From the NCBI RefSeq assembly GCF_028858725.1, contig NC_084760.1, forward strand, positions 65,105,867-65,169,866: 64,000 nt of DNA, given 5' to 3'. Source of the DNA: Colius striatus. Its lineage: Eukaryota > Chordata > Aves > Coliiformes > Coliidae. The notes under the pieces were generated by a model. The model searched no databases and was not told the origin of the DNA. It saw nothing but the letters and a program-made list of their open reading frames with translations. The position numbers and the translations under genes were made by a program. Positions 52,831-64,000 of this stretch are shown in pieces. Numbering within the stretch: position 1 is the first letter of the stretch; every line of letters begins with the position of its first letter.

Positions 52831-55697
52831 TTCTAGCGGCTACAGGCCGCGGGCACAGACAGACACTATCCAGTTGTGGCCCGTGATAGTGATAACGTAA
52901 AAGCCGGCCTAGGAAAACTCTCTGCGGCTGTATTTTGGAGTTTCCGAAGGCGGGCATTCCTTACTGCAGCGCCGGGTGCACTGCGGATTGTTCCTCCTGT
53001 CCTGCATCCTGTGTGCTGCATCAGACAACGTTCGTGTTGCCCCGTTACGTACATATGCATCGGTTTTCTTGGAATATGCATGCTTATTATTTTCTCAGGA
53101 CTTGTTTACACGAGGTCTGTCCCCTTTGGGCATGAGCTCCTGATCACACAGAGGCATGGGTGGTTGTCAGTGTTCCTTCAGTCCAGAGTCTGCGCAGTAT
53201 CAGTTTATTTATATAACTCATTTCTTCCTTTTCACAGTTAGTACTCCTTGACCACAAAGTTCCAATGTTTTAGTTTATGTCTTAAGTCTGTGTCTACATC
53301 CTGGGCCTTTCAAGATAGCTGAAGCAAGCACAAGTTAAGCCTATGGTGTAAATAACAGAAATAATGAAACTTTCCACTTTTAAGTCCATATACAACACCA
53401 GACTTTGGAGATTTCTCATTTACAGACCCCAAATCCCTATCCTCGCTTTCTATTTTATACAAGTGTGATTTGGACTTTTGAGTTGAATGATGAGTGAATT
53501 GCAAGCAAAGGGTTGAAAGTGTTTAAAGTACAAGTACCCGCTTGTCTGTTGTGCAGACACCTGGGAGCCAGAGGCCTTCAAAATCAGCCTGAGAGGTGGC
53601 TGAGGGAGAGAGCCTGACAACAGTAGACAATTATTTTTTGCCTATAAATTGTGGGACCTAACAGAAAAACAACTTCAAAGCAGTTTCAGCAAGGCCATGA
53701 TGTTCAGGAAAAAAAGTTGATTGCTTCATTTCCCTGTAAGGTATTTAAGGAGCGTTCTTTCATTTTTCAATGTGCGCGTTTAGGTGGAGTGATCCCTCGT
53801 GCTCAGCGTGCAATAAAGGAATCTCTGCTGCTTAATGCTTGCCTTGCCCCCTGCCCTGGAGGGCTCAGAGGAAAGTGCTGCACATTAACTTGCTCAGGCT
53901 GACAAAGGAAAAAAGTACCTTTTCCAGCTCTCCAAGGGCAGTTTGCAGGATGGCCAAAATAAGGTGAGGCTGTGCTGCTCCCAGCTGAGAAACCAATGAC
54001 AGCACTACAAATATGATTAATTATACTCACAGGCATAAAGATGTGAAAACTCCTGTAGTTGCTGTGACCTAGTGAGAGATATCAGGCTTCTCCAAACCTG
54101 GAAATGTCTCCCGACTTCCACTCTTTGGCATGATTTGCATGCTGCCTCATGGCACAAGCGCCTTGTGGTATCTCCACTGTGCCTTTGCTGTAGGTAGGGG
54201 AACACCCTGAGAAGATGCCCAAAGAACTGCTCTGCCCCTGGCCCTTTTGCAAGTGTGCTGTGCTCTGTTAATGCCAGTGTGTTGAAAATCGCTCTGATGA
54301 ACCCGAGGCAGCACACAGGGAGAAGCTCCTTCTCTGAGCATTTGGCCCAATGTTTGAGACAGAAATAATGCGCAAAATTGTCTCAGAGTGCTTCTGAGGA
54401 GATCTGACCTTTCCTATGGTGGCATTAAAGCAAAAAAGGTGATGTCTAAACTGTTGCCAGGCGGTTTTATTTCTCCTAGGAGGCGCTCCTGACCTGAAAT
54501 TGGACGGGCTCCACCCGCTTTCAGGTGCATCCTCCCTTTCTGTTACCCTCATAGGGCTCTCCGTGGCTGAGCTTAAAACACCTCACAGCTCAGGGAATCA
54601 CAGCACCCCTGGGACTCAGATGCTGAGGCCATTCCCAATGTAGGAAAGTGCTATTTGCTGGAGCTCCGAAATTATGGGTAATTTGGTGTCTCATCTCTGT
54701 TGTTTGCAGAAGTGTGTGCAAGAGACAAAAGCATTAGATCAGGAAGCAGAATAAAGTCCAATAATGAATTATTCAACATTCTGTGCAAACATTCCTGTAG
54801 CAGAGGTGATTCTGTTTTGGTTTTGTTGTAGCTTAAAGGGTACTTATTGCCTACATACTAGATTTAAATAATCTGCAAAAGCTTTTTCTTTCGTCTTCTT
54901 TGTGTATGTGGAACAAAACTCTTGCAGTTGTGCCATTCCCAGTGAGATTCCTGCACCTGCTTTTTCGATGGCTTTGAGCCTCAATGTGAAGAATGTTCAG
55001 ACCATTTCCAAATCCGAGAAATATTTGTAGCTACAGTTTATCCCCCGTCCAGTTAGATTTATTTGAGATTATTTGGTTTTACACGATTCATGCTCAGTAT
55101 TTCATATTGCTGCATTTTGTTCCTTGTGGGGTGTAAACAAAGGGATTATAGTTTCTGTACAGTGATCTGAAAGGTGCTGCTAGTCCAACAAGGCCAAAGA
55201 CTGGGAAAACCTTAGCACAAGGAACTTTTTATTTCCATACCCTGTCAGACCTCTGCATTCTTGCTCCCGGCCGCACTACAAAGTGAGTTAGCTCCCTCCA
55301 GCTGATTTTGGGATCTGTCTCCTTCTTCCAGTGTCCTCAGCCCCACTGCACCACAAAGAGAGATTAGGTGGACAGTAAAGGGTCTTTTATTGGCAGGTCG
55401 GAGCATGGCTCTGTTTGGCAGTCCTCCATAGTAACCATCCCTCAGAGTCCCTCACTTCAGCAGAGACTGTAGTGGCATGCCTTCAGGAGCATTGGTTTGT
55501 GGTGGCCCCTTATATCTGGAAGAAAAAGAGAGGCATTTGGGCAGATAGACAGAAAAGCAGGAAACCCGACAGCCCCAATCCCCACTGGACTGTCCCTTCA
55601 TCCCCTGCCACCACAGATGGGGAATTACAGGCAGCAGAGAGGGGTATCCCCTGCCTCTCTCAACAGACTCCATGTGCGAGGGCGGGATGGAGCTGAC
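52831..55697. other. Intergenic region between TTL promoter and SLC22A7-like 3' end
   Basis: 2.9 kb of ordinary, moderately AT-rich DNA. It should contain the SLC22A7-like 3' UTR (immediately below 55698). On the minus strand AATAAA is readable at 55391-55386 (+ 'ttttattggc' region gives CAATAAAA), about 310 nt after the stop. No exon, CR1 copy or RNA gene was recognised. Confidence 0.5.
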
Positions 55698-58600
55698 TCA
55701 CTGTGCCTTCTCCACGTCCTCGATGCCCTCAGGCAGGCGCACGTTGAGCGTCTCGGGGAGCAGGAAGGCCACTAAGCCGCTGCACACTGCTGTGGTGCAG
55801 TACGTCACCTCGGGCAGAGACCTCCACACCTCATCCAGCAGAAACACGAGTGGGGCCAGAGCCCCGCCGAGGCGTGCCATGAAGGAGGTGTATCCCATCC
55901 CGTTCTGCCTGGAAAGGGTAGGGCACCGTGGGGGTGCAGATCACCACAAGAAGGAGACAGGTACTTCTTTGATATCAGACCTTGGGAAAAAGTGCAGACC
56001 CTCTACCTCTTCCCCTGTATTTCTATAAGTGTTGAGGCTTTTTTCCCCCCTCAGGTTTTTCCTCTACTGTTTTTTCTTCCTTCATTTTCTTCCTTCATTT
56101 TCCTTCCTTCCTACAGTGATAATATTTCCCAGAAAGCAACACTACCTGATGTGAGAAATATATTTATGTCTATTATGAGAAAGAAGCTGCAGCTCCACAC
56201 TAAAAATATCTGCTCTAAAGTTGTTTCCCCTTGAAATGTCTAAAATGCCTAAATCCTGATGTATTTTCTGCCTGTGCCCTAGTAAGTCCTCTGATCTGCT
56301 GAGACCAAAGCTGAGTCCCTCCTTCTCCCATGTACTTCTAAGCAGGTGGCATACATTGGATAGGCCTGTGAGTAGCTTTGGTCCTGCTGTAGCTATAAGC
56401 CCAGAAGAGCTTGCAGAGGAGGCCAAAAAAAAGACCTAGGACCTGTTCCATTTAGTAGTTTTCAGGGGATGGGTGGCATTTCACACTGACAACAAGGATC
56501 TCATGACTTACTTGTATAGAGTAAGTCCTGCAGAAGGAAACAACATTTTTGTCTTTATCTGTCCTCGAGCTTGTAAAAATTCAAACCATTATGAGAAGAG
56601 AGGTAGCAGATGAGTACCCACTTGGATTTCAATACACACCATTCCACACATGTAACAGACCAGTGAAAGCTAAAGGTCAAAGTGGCAGAGAAGGATATTC
56701 TGGGCAAGGAGGGACAGAGGTTGATGCAAGCCACAGGGACTTCTGTGATCCATGAAGGGATTTTTCAGGCTTTCACAAGGAAACCAGCGAGGCAATTCCC
56801 TCCACTGCTGCTGCTTAATCTGGTTTTGTGTTACCATTACCCAGGCATTTCAGATAAGCTCTCTTTTTTTGTGCTCTAATATAATCTGATGTCCAGAAGA
56901 CTGGCAAACATGTGATAATATGTGTCCCTTATAAAATCCAGTATTTTAAATTATTAGTTTGAGTGGTCTTTCAACAGTTATTGACAGATTATCAAAGGGA
57001 ATTAAGACTTTACTAAGCACAGGTGCATTATGGAGTACAAAAATCTTCCCCCCACAGGATACTCCTCACCTTTTGATACATCTCCCTGTCAACATAACCT
57101 AACCATACGTAATCCAGGTAAAAAAGGGTAGCTTTCTGTCTCTTGTGAATACTTGTAATGCCTAGAACCTGCTGCTTGTAGAGGCATCAGTCCTGCAGTC
57201 TAACCAACAGCAGATCCTGCTGTGCCAGTGTCAAAGACCTGAGGGTGACATCCCACAGAGGCTCTGGTTCTGAACTCAGGTGTGTGGCATCTCTTACCTC
57301 AGTACAGTGGGGTAGAGCTCAGAGGTGTACAGGTAGATGGTGGTGAATGCAGCTTCTGAGAAACCTTTGCCCAGAATGGCCACTACAGAGCGCAGGGAGG
57401 TGAAGGCTAAGAGGAAGGAAAAGACATTTATGACAATGGTCAAAGAGCAGCCTTTAGGAAGGAGGTTCTCGTGGCCTCAGGCACAAGAAGAAAGAAGTTT
57501 CAGGGAACTTCATAATCCTGAAGCTGCTGTCTCCAAAGTCTGGATCAGGAAGTTTGGTAACTATTAGCCTGAGTGAGAGCTGAACTGATGAAAGGATAGG
57601 CCCTGATATTTCCCATGTGGCAATGCCTGTTATAAACATGACACTTCACCTTGCCATCATGGGCACCTTACTAGCCTCTTCACAGTGACTAGAGACTACC
57701 TGTTGCCACCAGATTCTAGGGCTAGGCTGCATTATCAACCTTGTCCCATAGATGCCCTTCAGGTGGAAGACATCTCTGTACAGAACTCCCTGTGGACAAG
57801 TTCTATGGTTCTCTTCTTCTAGCACTGCACAGGATAGAGACCTTCCCTTTAGCAAGTACTGCATATAGCAGAAGAGTATCTCACACTTGGGAATGATGGT
57901 GTTGGCTCCTATGCATAGTCCAGTGAGGATGAGTGTCCAGGACTGACTCTGCCGCCGTCCAATTCGATTCACCAGCACATACATAATCATCTTGGCTGGA
58001 ATCTCAATGATGCCAAAGACAAACTGGGAGACGTACATGTTGAGTCCAAAGCCAGTTAGGTTCAGGCTCATGCCGTAATAAGAGAAGGCAACACCAAACC
58101 TACAAGGAATGTGTGAAGATGAGGATTAGTGAAATCCAGATGGGGGAGGTGCAGGACAGATCTCCTGTGTGAAGTGACACTTGCTTACCACACAACCCCA
58201 GAGCACAGAGAGATCTTCCGCAGGATTGGTGTCCTGAACAAGCTGATGTAGGAGTAACTCTCTCCTGGCTTTTTGTCTGTTGTCATCTTTCTGAGGGCCT
58301 GGGAGAGGTAGAAAGAAGGAAATAGCTCAGCTGCTGTACTATTAGGATCCAGACATGAAACCCTAGACAAGGTGGGGCCTTTTCTCTTCCCAGCTCCACC
58401 TTGTATTTTCCATATGTCCTCACTGCAGAACAAATTCCTGGGCATAAGTTGTCAGAGGCACATCTTCCTACAACTTCACAGATTGCCTACCATTTTAGAG
58501 CTCTTTTTCTTCCCATGGACTTTTCTTCTCTCTTAATTACATGCATTGTGTGGCAGAAAAAGTTGCAGAAAAATGGCAGATGATGGTGTTAGCAGAGTTG

Positions 58601-61600
58601 CCTGCTATGGTGTCCAGTGTCAGGCAGGAGCAAACAGTGAGCTGCATGCTTTATTCTCATGACTGCATTTATCAAAAACATGATTATTTATACATCTGTT
58701 TATATAAATACAGAAAATGTTGATCGTGGTCCTATGGTCACAGTATGGTCTGACTTGGTGTAAGGCTGGGATATAGTGGAGAACCACCAGAATGGTATGA
58801 GAGTGTGAGCCCACACCCTTTCTCTTGAAACAGTGTGCTCTGAAATACAGAGTCATCAGCCATAGCTGAATGAAAGAGGTTATAACTTGTTTTTACATAT
58901 TTAGTCAGAGGCACTGGCTTGATTAAAGGCGAGGAAGACTCACACTCAGCTCCTGTCTGCCACAGCCAGTGAATTCGTCATTTCTCACATGATTATGTGA
59001 GATTACAATGTGCTTCTGTTGTAAACCAGAAGGGCTAAACACCTCTGCAACAGATATTAAGAAATTGCCTTAAAAAATTGGCATGCTGGCCAGGATAAAA
59101 CAGTGGTGTGGATGAAGACAGAGATGCAGCTGGATTGTGACAGCAAAGCACAATGCTCCAGAGCTGGTGCCTTTGGTTTCTCATCTTCCTCTTTTGATAA
59201 GAGGAAAACCAATGGACATTAAATGAAAGATTGATGGTTAATGAACCACAGACCTCCTTACCCACTAGATTTCACAGCTGAGCTTTGTTGCTCTTGAGAA
59301 GGTCATGGCAAATCATGTAGACCAAATTAGTCAGGAGTGACAGATATGCAAGTCTGGCTGTCAAGGGCTGTTGTGAGCACTGACTGTGCTCTGATATCTC
59401 TCCAAAGGGAGACACCAGCTTTTGCCTGGCTCTCGAGTCCTCCCTAGAGCTGGGACATCACTTGAGCTTATTACCATACCCTGAAGCCACCACTATGTCC
59501 TTAAGTAAGACCAAGGTGTGCATGCAAAAATACATTTTTAAGGTAGAATTTGACACGATTAAGGTCTCCTGACCAGCCTCACACCTTGAGCTTTGAAGTT
59601 GAAAATTGGTGGCTAGTTTTCAGGGTTCTCCTTCTGTTTTATTTGTTGTCTAGCTGAGCATCTTCACTCCCCCCCTTTACACCTCTGGGGTCAAGCAAAA
59701 TGGATTCAAACCAGTGGGTGCCTGCCTACTTTGCTTAGTGCCATGTTCCTTTAAAACTGCTGGCAGAGCCATGACTGACTTGAGAGCAGAGCCAGAGGAA
59801 AAAGTGGATTATGCCAAATGTTCTTTACACTTGCATTCACTATGGCTGACAAGCTTCCAGTTTCACGTGTGCCCTTACCGCAGCCTGAGGTGGACTTGCC
59901 TTTATGGTGTTGGATAACACTACATGCAGTGTCTAAAGTGCAAGAGGAGAGAAAATATGCTGAGTACATGCTATTAGTGTGTCTCTGCTTTCTGCTATCA
60001 CTTGGCAAACACTATGGCAACCAAGAAGGCAAACACTAAGATGCACAAATTACTCATGCAACTGCACACTCTCCTATTTGTTATGGGAGTGATGGCTCTG
60101 CGTTTTTTTTTTTCTTCGGGCTATGCTTCTCTCTCTCTGCATGTTTAGTCCAGTGTCCAGTGCATTGAGGTTTCTTGTCATGGCAATAATGAATGGAAAG
60201 ACACTGCACCTAATGAAGGGGATTTCTGGCCCTATGGGAGCTGAGCTACTGCCTTATCTTTGTTTTCTGGAGTAAGATGTGGCATGACACCCTGTGGACC
60301 ACAGTGCCCCACAAATAACACTGCAGGCTGAGCATTGCTTCAGATATCAAATGAGAGAGAAAATGGGAGAGGAAGGACATACGTCTGGATCTTCAGTTTC
60401 TCACCTCTAGCGAGACAGCAAAGTCTTTCTTTCCGTTCATTCTTGCACATTTAATCAGGTTCCTGTGAGCTTGTTTCACTTTGCCATTGGCTATGAGCCA
60501 CCGGGCAGACTCTGGGACCCACCTGGTGCAAGGAGAGAAGACAGTGTTCCTGTTGGCACTTTGTGTGTTCCAGCCCACATCCATGGCCCTGGCCAAAGAC
60601 AGAGGGGTCTTCTCTGTGAGACTTCAGCCTCAACTGAAAATAGCAACTGTGGTGCGTGAGAATGAGCAATGGGACTCCCTCGTTACACATATATGCAGTT
60701 CTACCCTTGAAGGACTACAGTCTGCTAATTGAAGTATGTCTAGCCAATTTTTTTATCCTGTGATCTTTGATCAAAGCTTGGATTTTCTGAGCTGGTTGAA
60801 GTTTCAAACTCTTATTGATAAAATTGGCCCCAGAGAGTTTGTATTTACAGATTCCTGCTTTTTGGGACTCTTCAAACTTTGAAATTGTAGGATATAAAAA
60901 AATTACTATATAGAAAAGATTTAGTGGGCTTTATACTTTTTTTTTGTTTTAATTGATAAACTTATTTGTTTTTCACACTAATCAAAGCCTTCTGCATAAG
61001 ACCATCAACCAAGGTCTAAATGATTGTGGCTGCAGCCCCCAGTGAAGTATCCAAGCTAATTATTGAGCAACAAGGGATGCTCTACTGCTGTAGAGCTAAT
61101 TAGCAACTCTGACAGGTCTGTTTAGCAGACCTGTGTCTTTTATATTTCTATCTGTTCCATCAAAAGATCCATCACTTGTCCTAAACTAGCATCCGCAGGT
61201 CCCTTTTCTTAGACTTTTATCTTGCATCTGGTTGTAATTAATAGCTATAGGGCCCTGTTGGGCCTGGAGCTCCCCAGGCCACAGTGCAGCCCACCTGGCC
61301 TAGAGGGTACATGGTGTTTTGTGGATGCACATAGCAGTCAGAGTCCAGAAGACTTCAGAAAGACCCTCCTAGTGGCAACATACTTCTAGAACCACCACCA
61401 CCTACCTCCTACTAACAAAATCTGTGGCCTGAGAGAAACAGAAAACATAATCTTCTCTTCTCATGGAGACTTTCAGCTGAGCATCCTGTGCAGTCAGTGG
61501 GGAGATTTATAACCTTGAGGAAGTATGTGGCTATGAGGTCTACTGAGGCCACACAGTTGTCAAATATCCCTGACTGGTCTCCCACTGGAGCAGTCTGAGA

Positions 61601-63401
61601 CCAGTCCTTGTGAGCTGCTGGTGATTAACGTGCCCTAAATCAGATTCTAGAAAAAAAATCTGATGAGCAACTGCCATCACTATTCAAGCAGTAGCTGAAC
61701 AGGATGTGTAGAGCAAAAACATTTGTAGAACTGGTCTTCTGGAAAGATTTCAGCTCCTTCCCATAAGCTCATAACCCAGTGTACCTTGGGAAATATAAAG
61801 AGTGAAAGATGGCATTTTGCACTCATTGCCACCATCTCCAGAGTACAATATTGTGTGTTTTGTTTGTCAAATGTCTCAACAGGGTTCTGACATTGTGTCC
61901 ACAGTATCTATAGAGTGTGCTAAACTAGATTTTGATTCTGTACTTCAGGGACTTTTAATTATCCAACAATCACTGACCTCTTGCTGCTTGGATTTTGACC
62001 AGACTACAGGATAATTTGTTGGAAAACTAATAGCTGTAAAAGACATTAACATAAGAGAAAAAACACCAGATATTGTGGAAAGGATGTGTCCAAATATATC
62101 TGTGAGTTTCAGCACTTCCTAGGACTCAGATTTTTTTATGGCTGGTTGTCCTAGAGCAAAACAGCTAAAACCAAAAAAGTCAGAACACGTCTTTGGGTTG
62201 TGTTGGACTGGATCAGTAAAATATCAGATGTTACTCTTTGCCAGGAAACCCTCATCATCAGAAAAACAAGACATCCTTTTTAAGACATTAACAATAGCAT
62301 CAGTTTGTATCCCATTTTTCTATAATTATTGAGATTTTTCAGCTATTTAATCTACTGCTTCATGCTGATGGGCAGACACAGTAAGCCAGCAAACCATAGT
62401 CTCTAGAAGCCTCTTTGATGGCAGCTGAAAGGCACTTTAGCATCTGGATATCACACTTTCTGCTCAGTGACTAGGCATGCAATTTTGGGGCCCATGTGTT
62501 TAACAATCAGAATATACTCTGCATGGTTTCCAGCTAGAGCTCACCATTGCTCTGGGAGACATATCTGTGATTTCTGCAGTGTGGTCCAGCACCACACTGA
62601 TGTCCAAGAGGAACTAAACCACCACCACTAAAGGTGGAGGAGGCCCAGACCTCCCTTTCTGAATGTTTTCAGTGGGGTAGTTGTGGGAATAACTGCACTA
62701 TCACCTCTGTCTAGCCAGGAAATGATTTTATTTGATTAAATGACCTGTCTCCCATTTTAAGTCTTAAAAGATGTCATGTGTTTCTTAAATAAGGCTACAG
62801 AAGGAAAACAGCCCACAGAAAGCAGGTGTATTTGACCCATCAGGATGGTTACAAAGGTGAGAAAGGTCTAGCCAGCAGATGTTGTTGGCTCATATGGAAA
62901 AAAGGCTACCAGAGGTATCATCTCCAATGTGGTGGGGACGGAGGAGAGATAAATTATTTATCCTGAGTCTACCAGAGATCTGGCCTGGCCCTGCCTCCCT
63001 TTATTAGGGTCTCTCTGCTTGCTCTGAGCTACATCTGACAGTGCTCGCAGAATCAAATCTTGCTGCAATCTGTCCCCCAGATGCCTGGCCATAAGCCGCA
63101 CTCCTCTTTGGGTTGTTGGAGCCAATCCTAGGATCAGTGATGCAACATTTGCCACATTCACAGAGCACAGAAGGCAAATTACAGTCCACTCCCATCCCCA
63201 CCAGCCATAAGGCTGCAGGTCCTTGTACTCACCACAGGCAGACAATGCTCAGAAGGCAAGGTCCTGTTACGGCTACTAACAGCCAGTGCCATTCTCGTAC
63301 CAAGTATGCAGCCAGAGCCAGCAGCATGTTCCCAACACTCCAGAAGATGCTCAACAGGATCCCAGAGAAGGTACGATGCTGGATATCCACCCACTCCATC
63401 C
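55698..63401 (-). CDS. SLC22A7: SLC22A7/OAT2-like organic anion transporter, 3' part
   Basis: A major facilitator transporter of the SLC22 family, for organic anions in liver or kidney membranes. Six exons are visible and join in frame: 63401-63233, 60522-60405, 58298-58189, 58099-57885, 57406-57298 and 55908-55698. They give about 310 residues; exons for TM1-4 and the extracellular loop lie right of the window. Visible motifs are [18 protein letters not shown] (TM5), [20 protein letters not shown] (the central SLC22 loop signature), [20 protein letters not shown] (TM7), [11 protein letters not shown] (TM8-9 loop), [20 protein letters not shown] and [20 protein letters not shown] (TM10-11), then [20 protein letters not shown]. 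These match OAT2 (SLC22A7) better than other members I remember. Its C-terminus is shorter than human OAT2. Paralogue identity within the avian OAT2 group is not settled. Confidence 0.88.
56040..56116. repeat. Pyrimidine-rich tract
   Basis: Imperfect TTCCTTCA/TTTTC repeats lie in the last intron of the SLC22A7-like gene, 135 bp before (in gene direction) the acceptor of its last exon. On the gene strand it is polypurine. Confidence 0.65.
60523..63232 (-). other. Large intron of the SLC22A7-like gene
   Basis: 2.7 kb between the TM5-6 exon and the next exon. No CR1 copy, other gene or RNA gene was recognised. It contains ordinary AT-rich sequence. Confidence 0.5.
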
Positions 63402-63472
63402 CTGCAAGAGGGAGACAGCCTTCAGCTGGGACACACAGGTGTTCTCCAGGAAAGGTTCTGCAGGGCTTTATA

Positions 63473-64000
63473 ACAGAATCACAGAATGGTAGGGGTTGGA
63501 AGGGACCTCTAGAGATCATCCAGCCCAACCTCCTGCTAAAGCAGGCTCTCCTTCATCAGGTCACACAGGAATGTGTCCAGGTGGGTTTGGAAACCTCCAG
63601 AGGAGACTCCACACCCTTCCTGGGCAGCCTGTGCCAGGGCTCCCTCATGGCAAAGTTTTTCCTTATGTTTAAGTGGAACTTTTTTGTGTTCCAGTTTATG
63701 TCCATTACCCTTTGTCCTGTCATGTTAGACAATAGAAACAAGGGCTGTCCCATCCTCTTGACCTCCACCTTTTAAATACTTGTGTTAATGACATCCCCCT
63801 CTGGTCTTCTCCAGGCTGAACAGTCCCAGTTCCTGCAGCCTTTCGTCATAAGGAAGATGCTCCAGTGCCCTGATCATCTTGGTGGCCCTGTGCTGGACTA
63901 TCTCCAGAAATTCTCTATCTCTCTTGAGATGGCAAGCCCAGAAGTGGACACTGTACTCCAGGGTAAAGTGAGGTAATGTCCCAGCTCTTCTCCTCCAGGA
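63473..64000 (-). repeat. CR1 LINE 3' fragment at the right edge
   Basis: On + it starts 'acagaatcacagaatggtag' and continues through the CR1 3' region into the ORF2 end ('gtggccctgtgctggactat'). It is cut by the window end. It lies in an intron of the SLC22A7-like gene in the same orientation, about 70 bp upstream (in gene direction) of the exon at 63401. Confidence 0.92.

Noticed and set aside
51701-52886. Open frames of 264 and 161 codons near the TTL start
   Set aside because: Same GC effect; only the 52-codon TTL exon 1 is real.
57877-57887. Donor AA|GTGTGAG for the SLC22A7-like exon ending near 57885
   Set aside because: It breaks the reading frame into the next exon; using AAGT|GTGAGA keeps the frame and the alignment length with OAT2, so 57885 was chosen.

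Overview
This window is vertebrate nuclear DNA, almost certainly from a bird. Its genes are split by GT-AG introns. Its interspersed repeats are CR1 LINE fragments of the avian type, with the (ATTCTATG)-like 3' end, and no Alu- or B1-like SINEs were seen. Promoters sit in dense CpG islands. No bacterial or viral gene organisation was seen.

The layout from left to right has eight protein-coding genes. (1) The last eight coding exons of PEX6 lie on + (321-4779) and encode the second AAA+ domain and C-terminus of the peroxisomal exportomer ATPase. (2) GNMT, complete in six exons, lies on - (8396-6484). (3) CNPY3, complete in six exons, lies on - (12078-8863). (4) PTCRA (pre-TCR alpha), complete in four exons, lies on - (13801-12577). 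(5) A single-exon 78-residue gene on + (13962-14198) carries a KPWE motif and matches C6orf226/PEX39; a 13-unit CCCCGG hexanucleotide repeat lies inside its coding sequence. (6) POLR1B, complete in 15 exons (1122 codons), lies on - (35664-15117). (7) TTL (tubulin-tyrosine ligase), complete in seven exons (378 codons), lies on - (52408-39821). (8) The last six exons of an SLC22A7/OAT2-like organic anion transporter lie on - (63401-55698); its 5' exons are beyond the right edge.

PEX6, GNMT, CNPY3, PTCRA and C6orf226 are in the same order as on human 6p21.1. POLR1B and TTL are neighbours on human 2q14.1, and SLC22A7 is back on 6p21.1. The bird segment therefore joins blocks that are separate in human. 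The genes do not form one pathway. PEX6 and PEX39 both serve peroxisomal matrix protein import, GNMT is liver one-carbon metabolism, CNPY3 and PTCRA are immune-related, POLR1B is rRNA synthesis, TTL is microtubule modification and SLC22A7 is organic anion transport.

Non-coding content is eight CR1 fragments (five of them clustered in POLR1B introns), five CpG islands, simple repeats and G-rich tracts. Exon boundaries were set by hand from splice consensus, reading-frame continuity across every junction and remembered mammalian protein sequences. No alignment or database search was run. I see no convincing undescribed multi-gene system. The most interesting features are the in-frame C9orf72-like hexanucleotide repeat in the PEX39 candidate and the roughly 160-bp head-to-head PTCRA/PEX39 arrangement.
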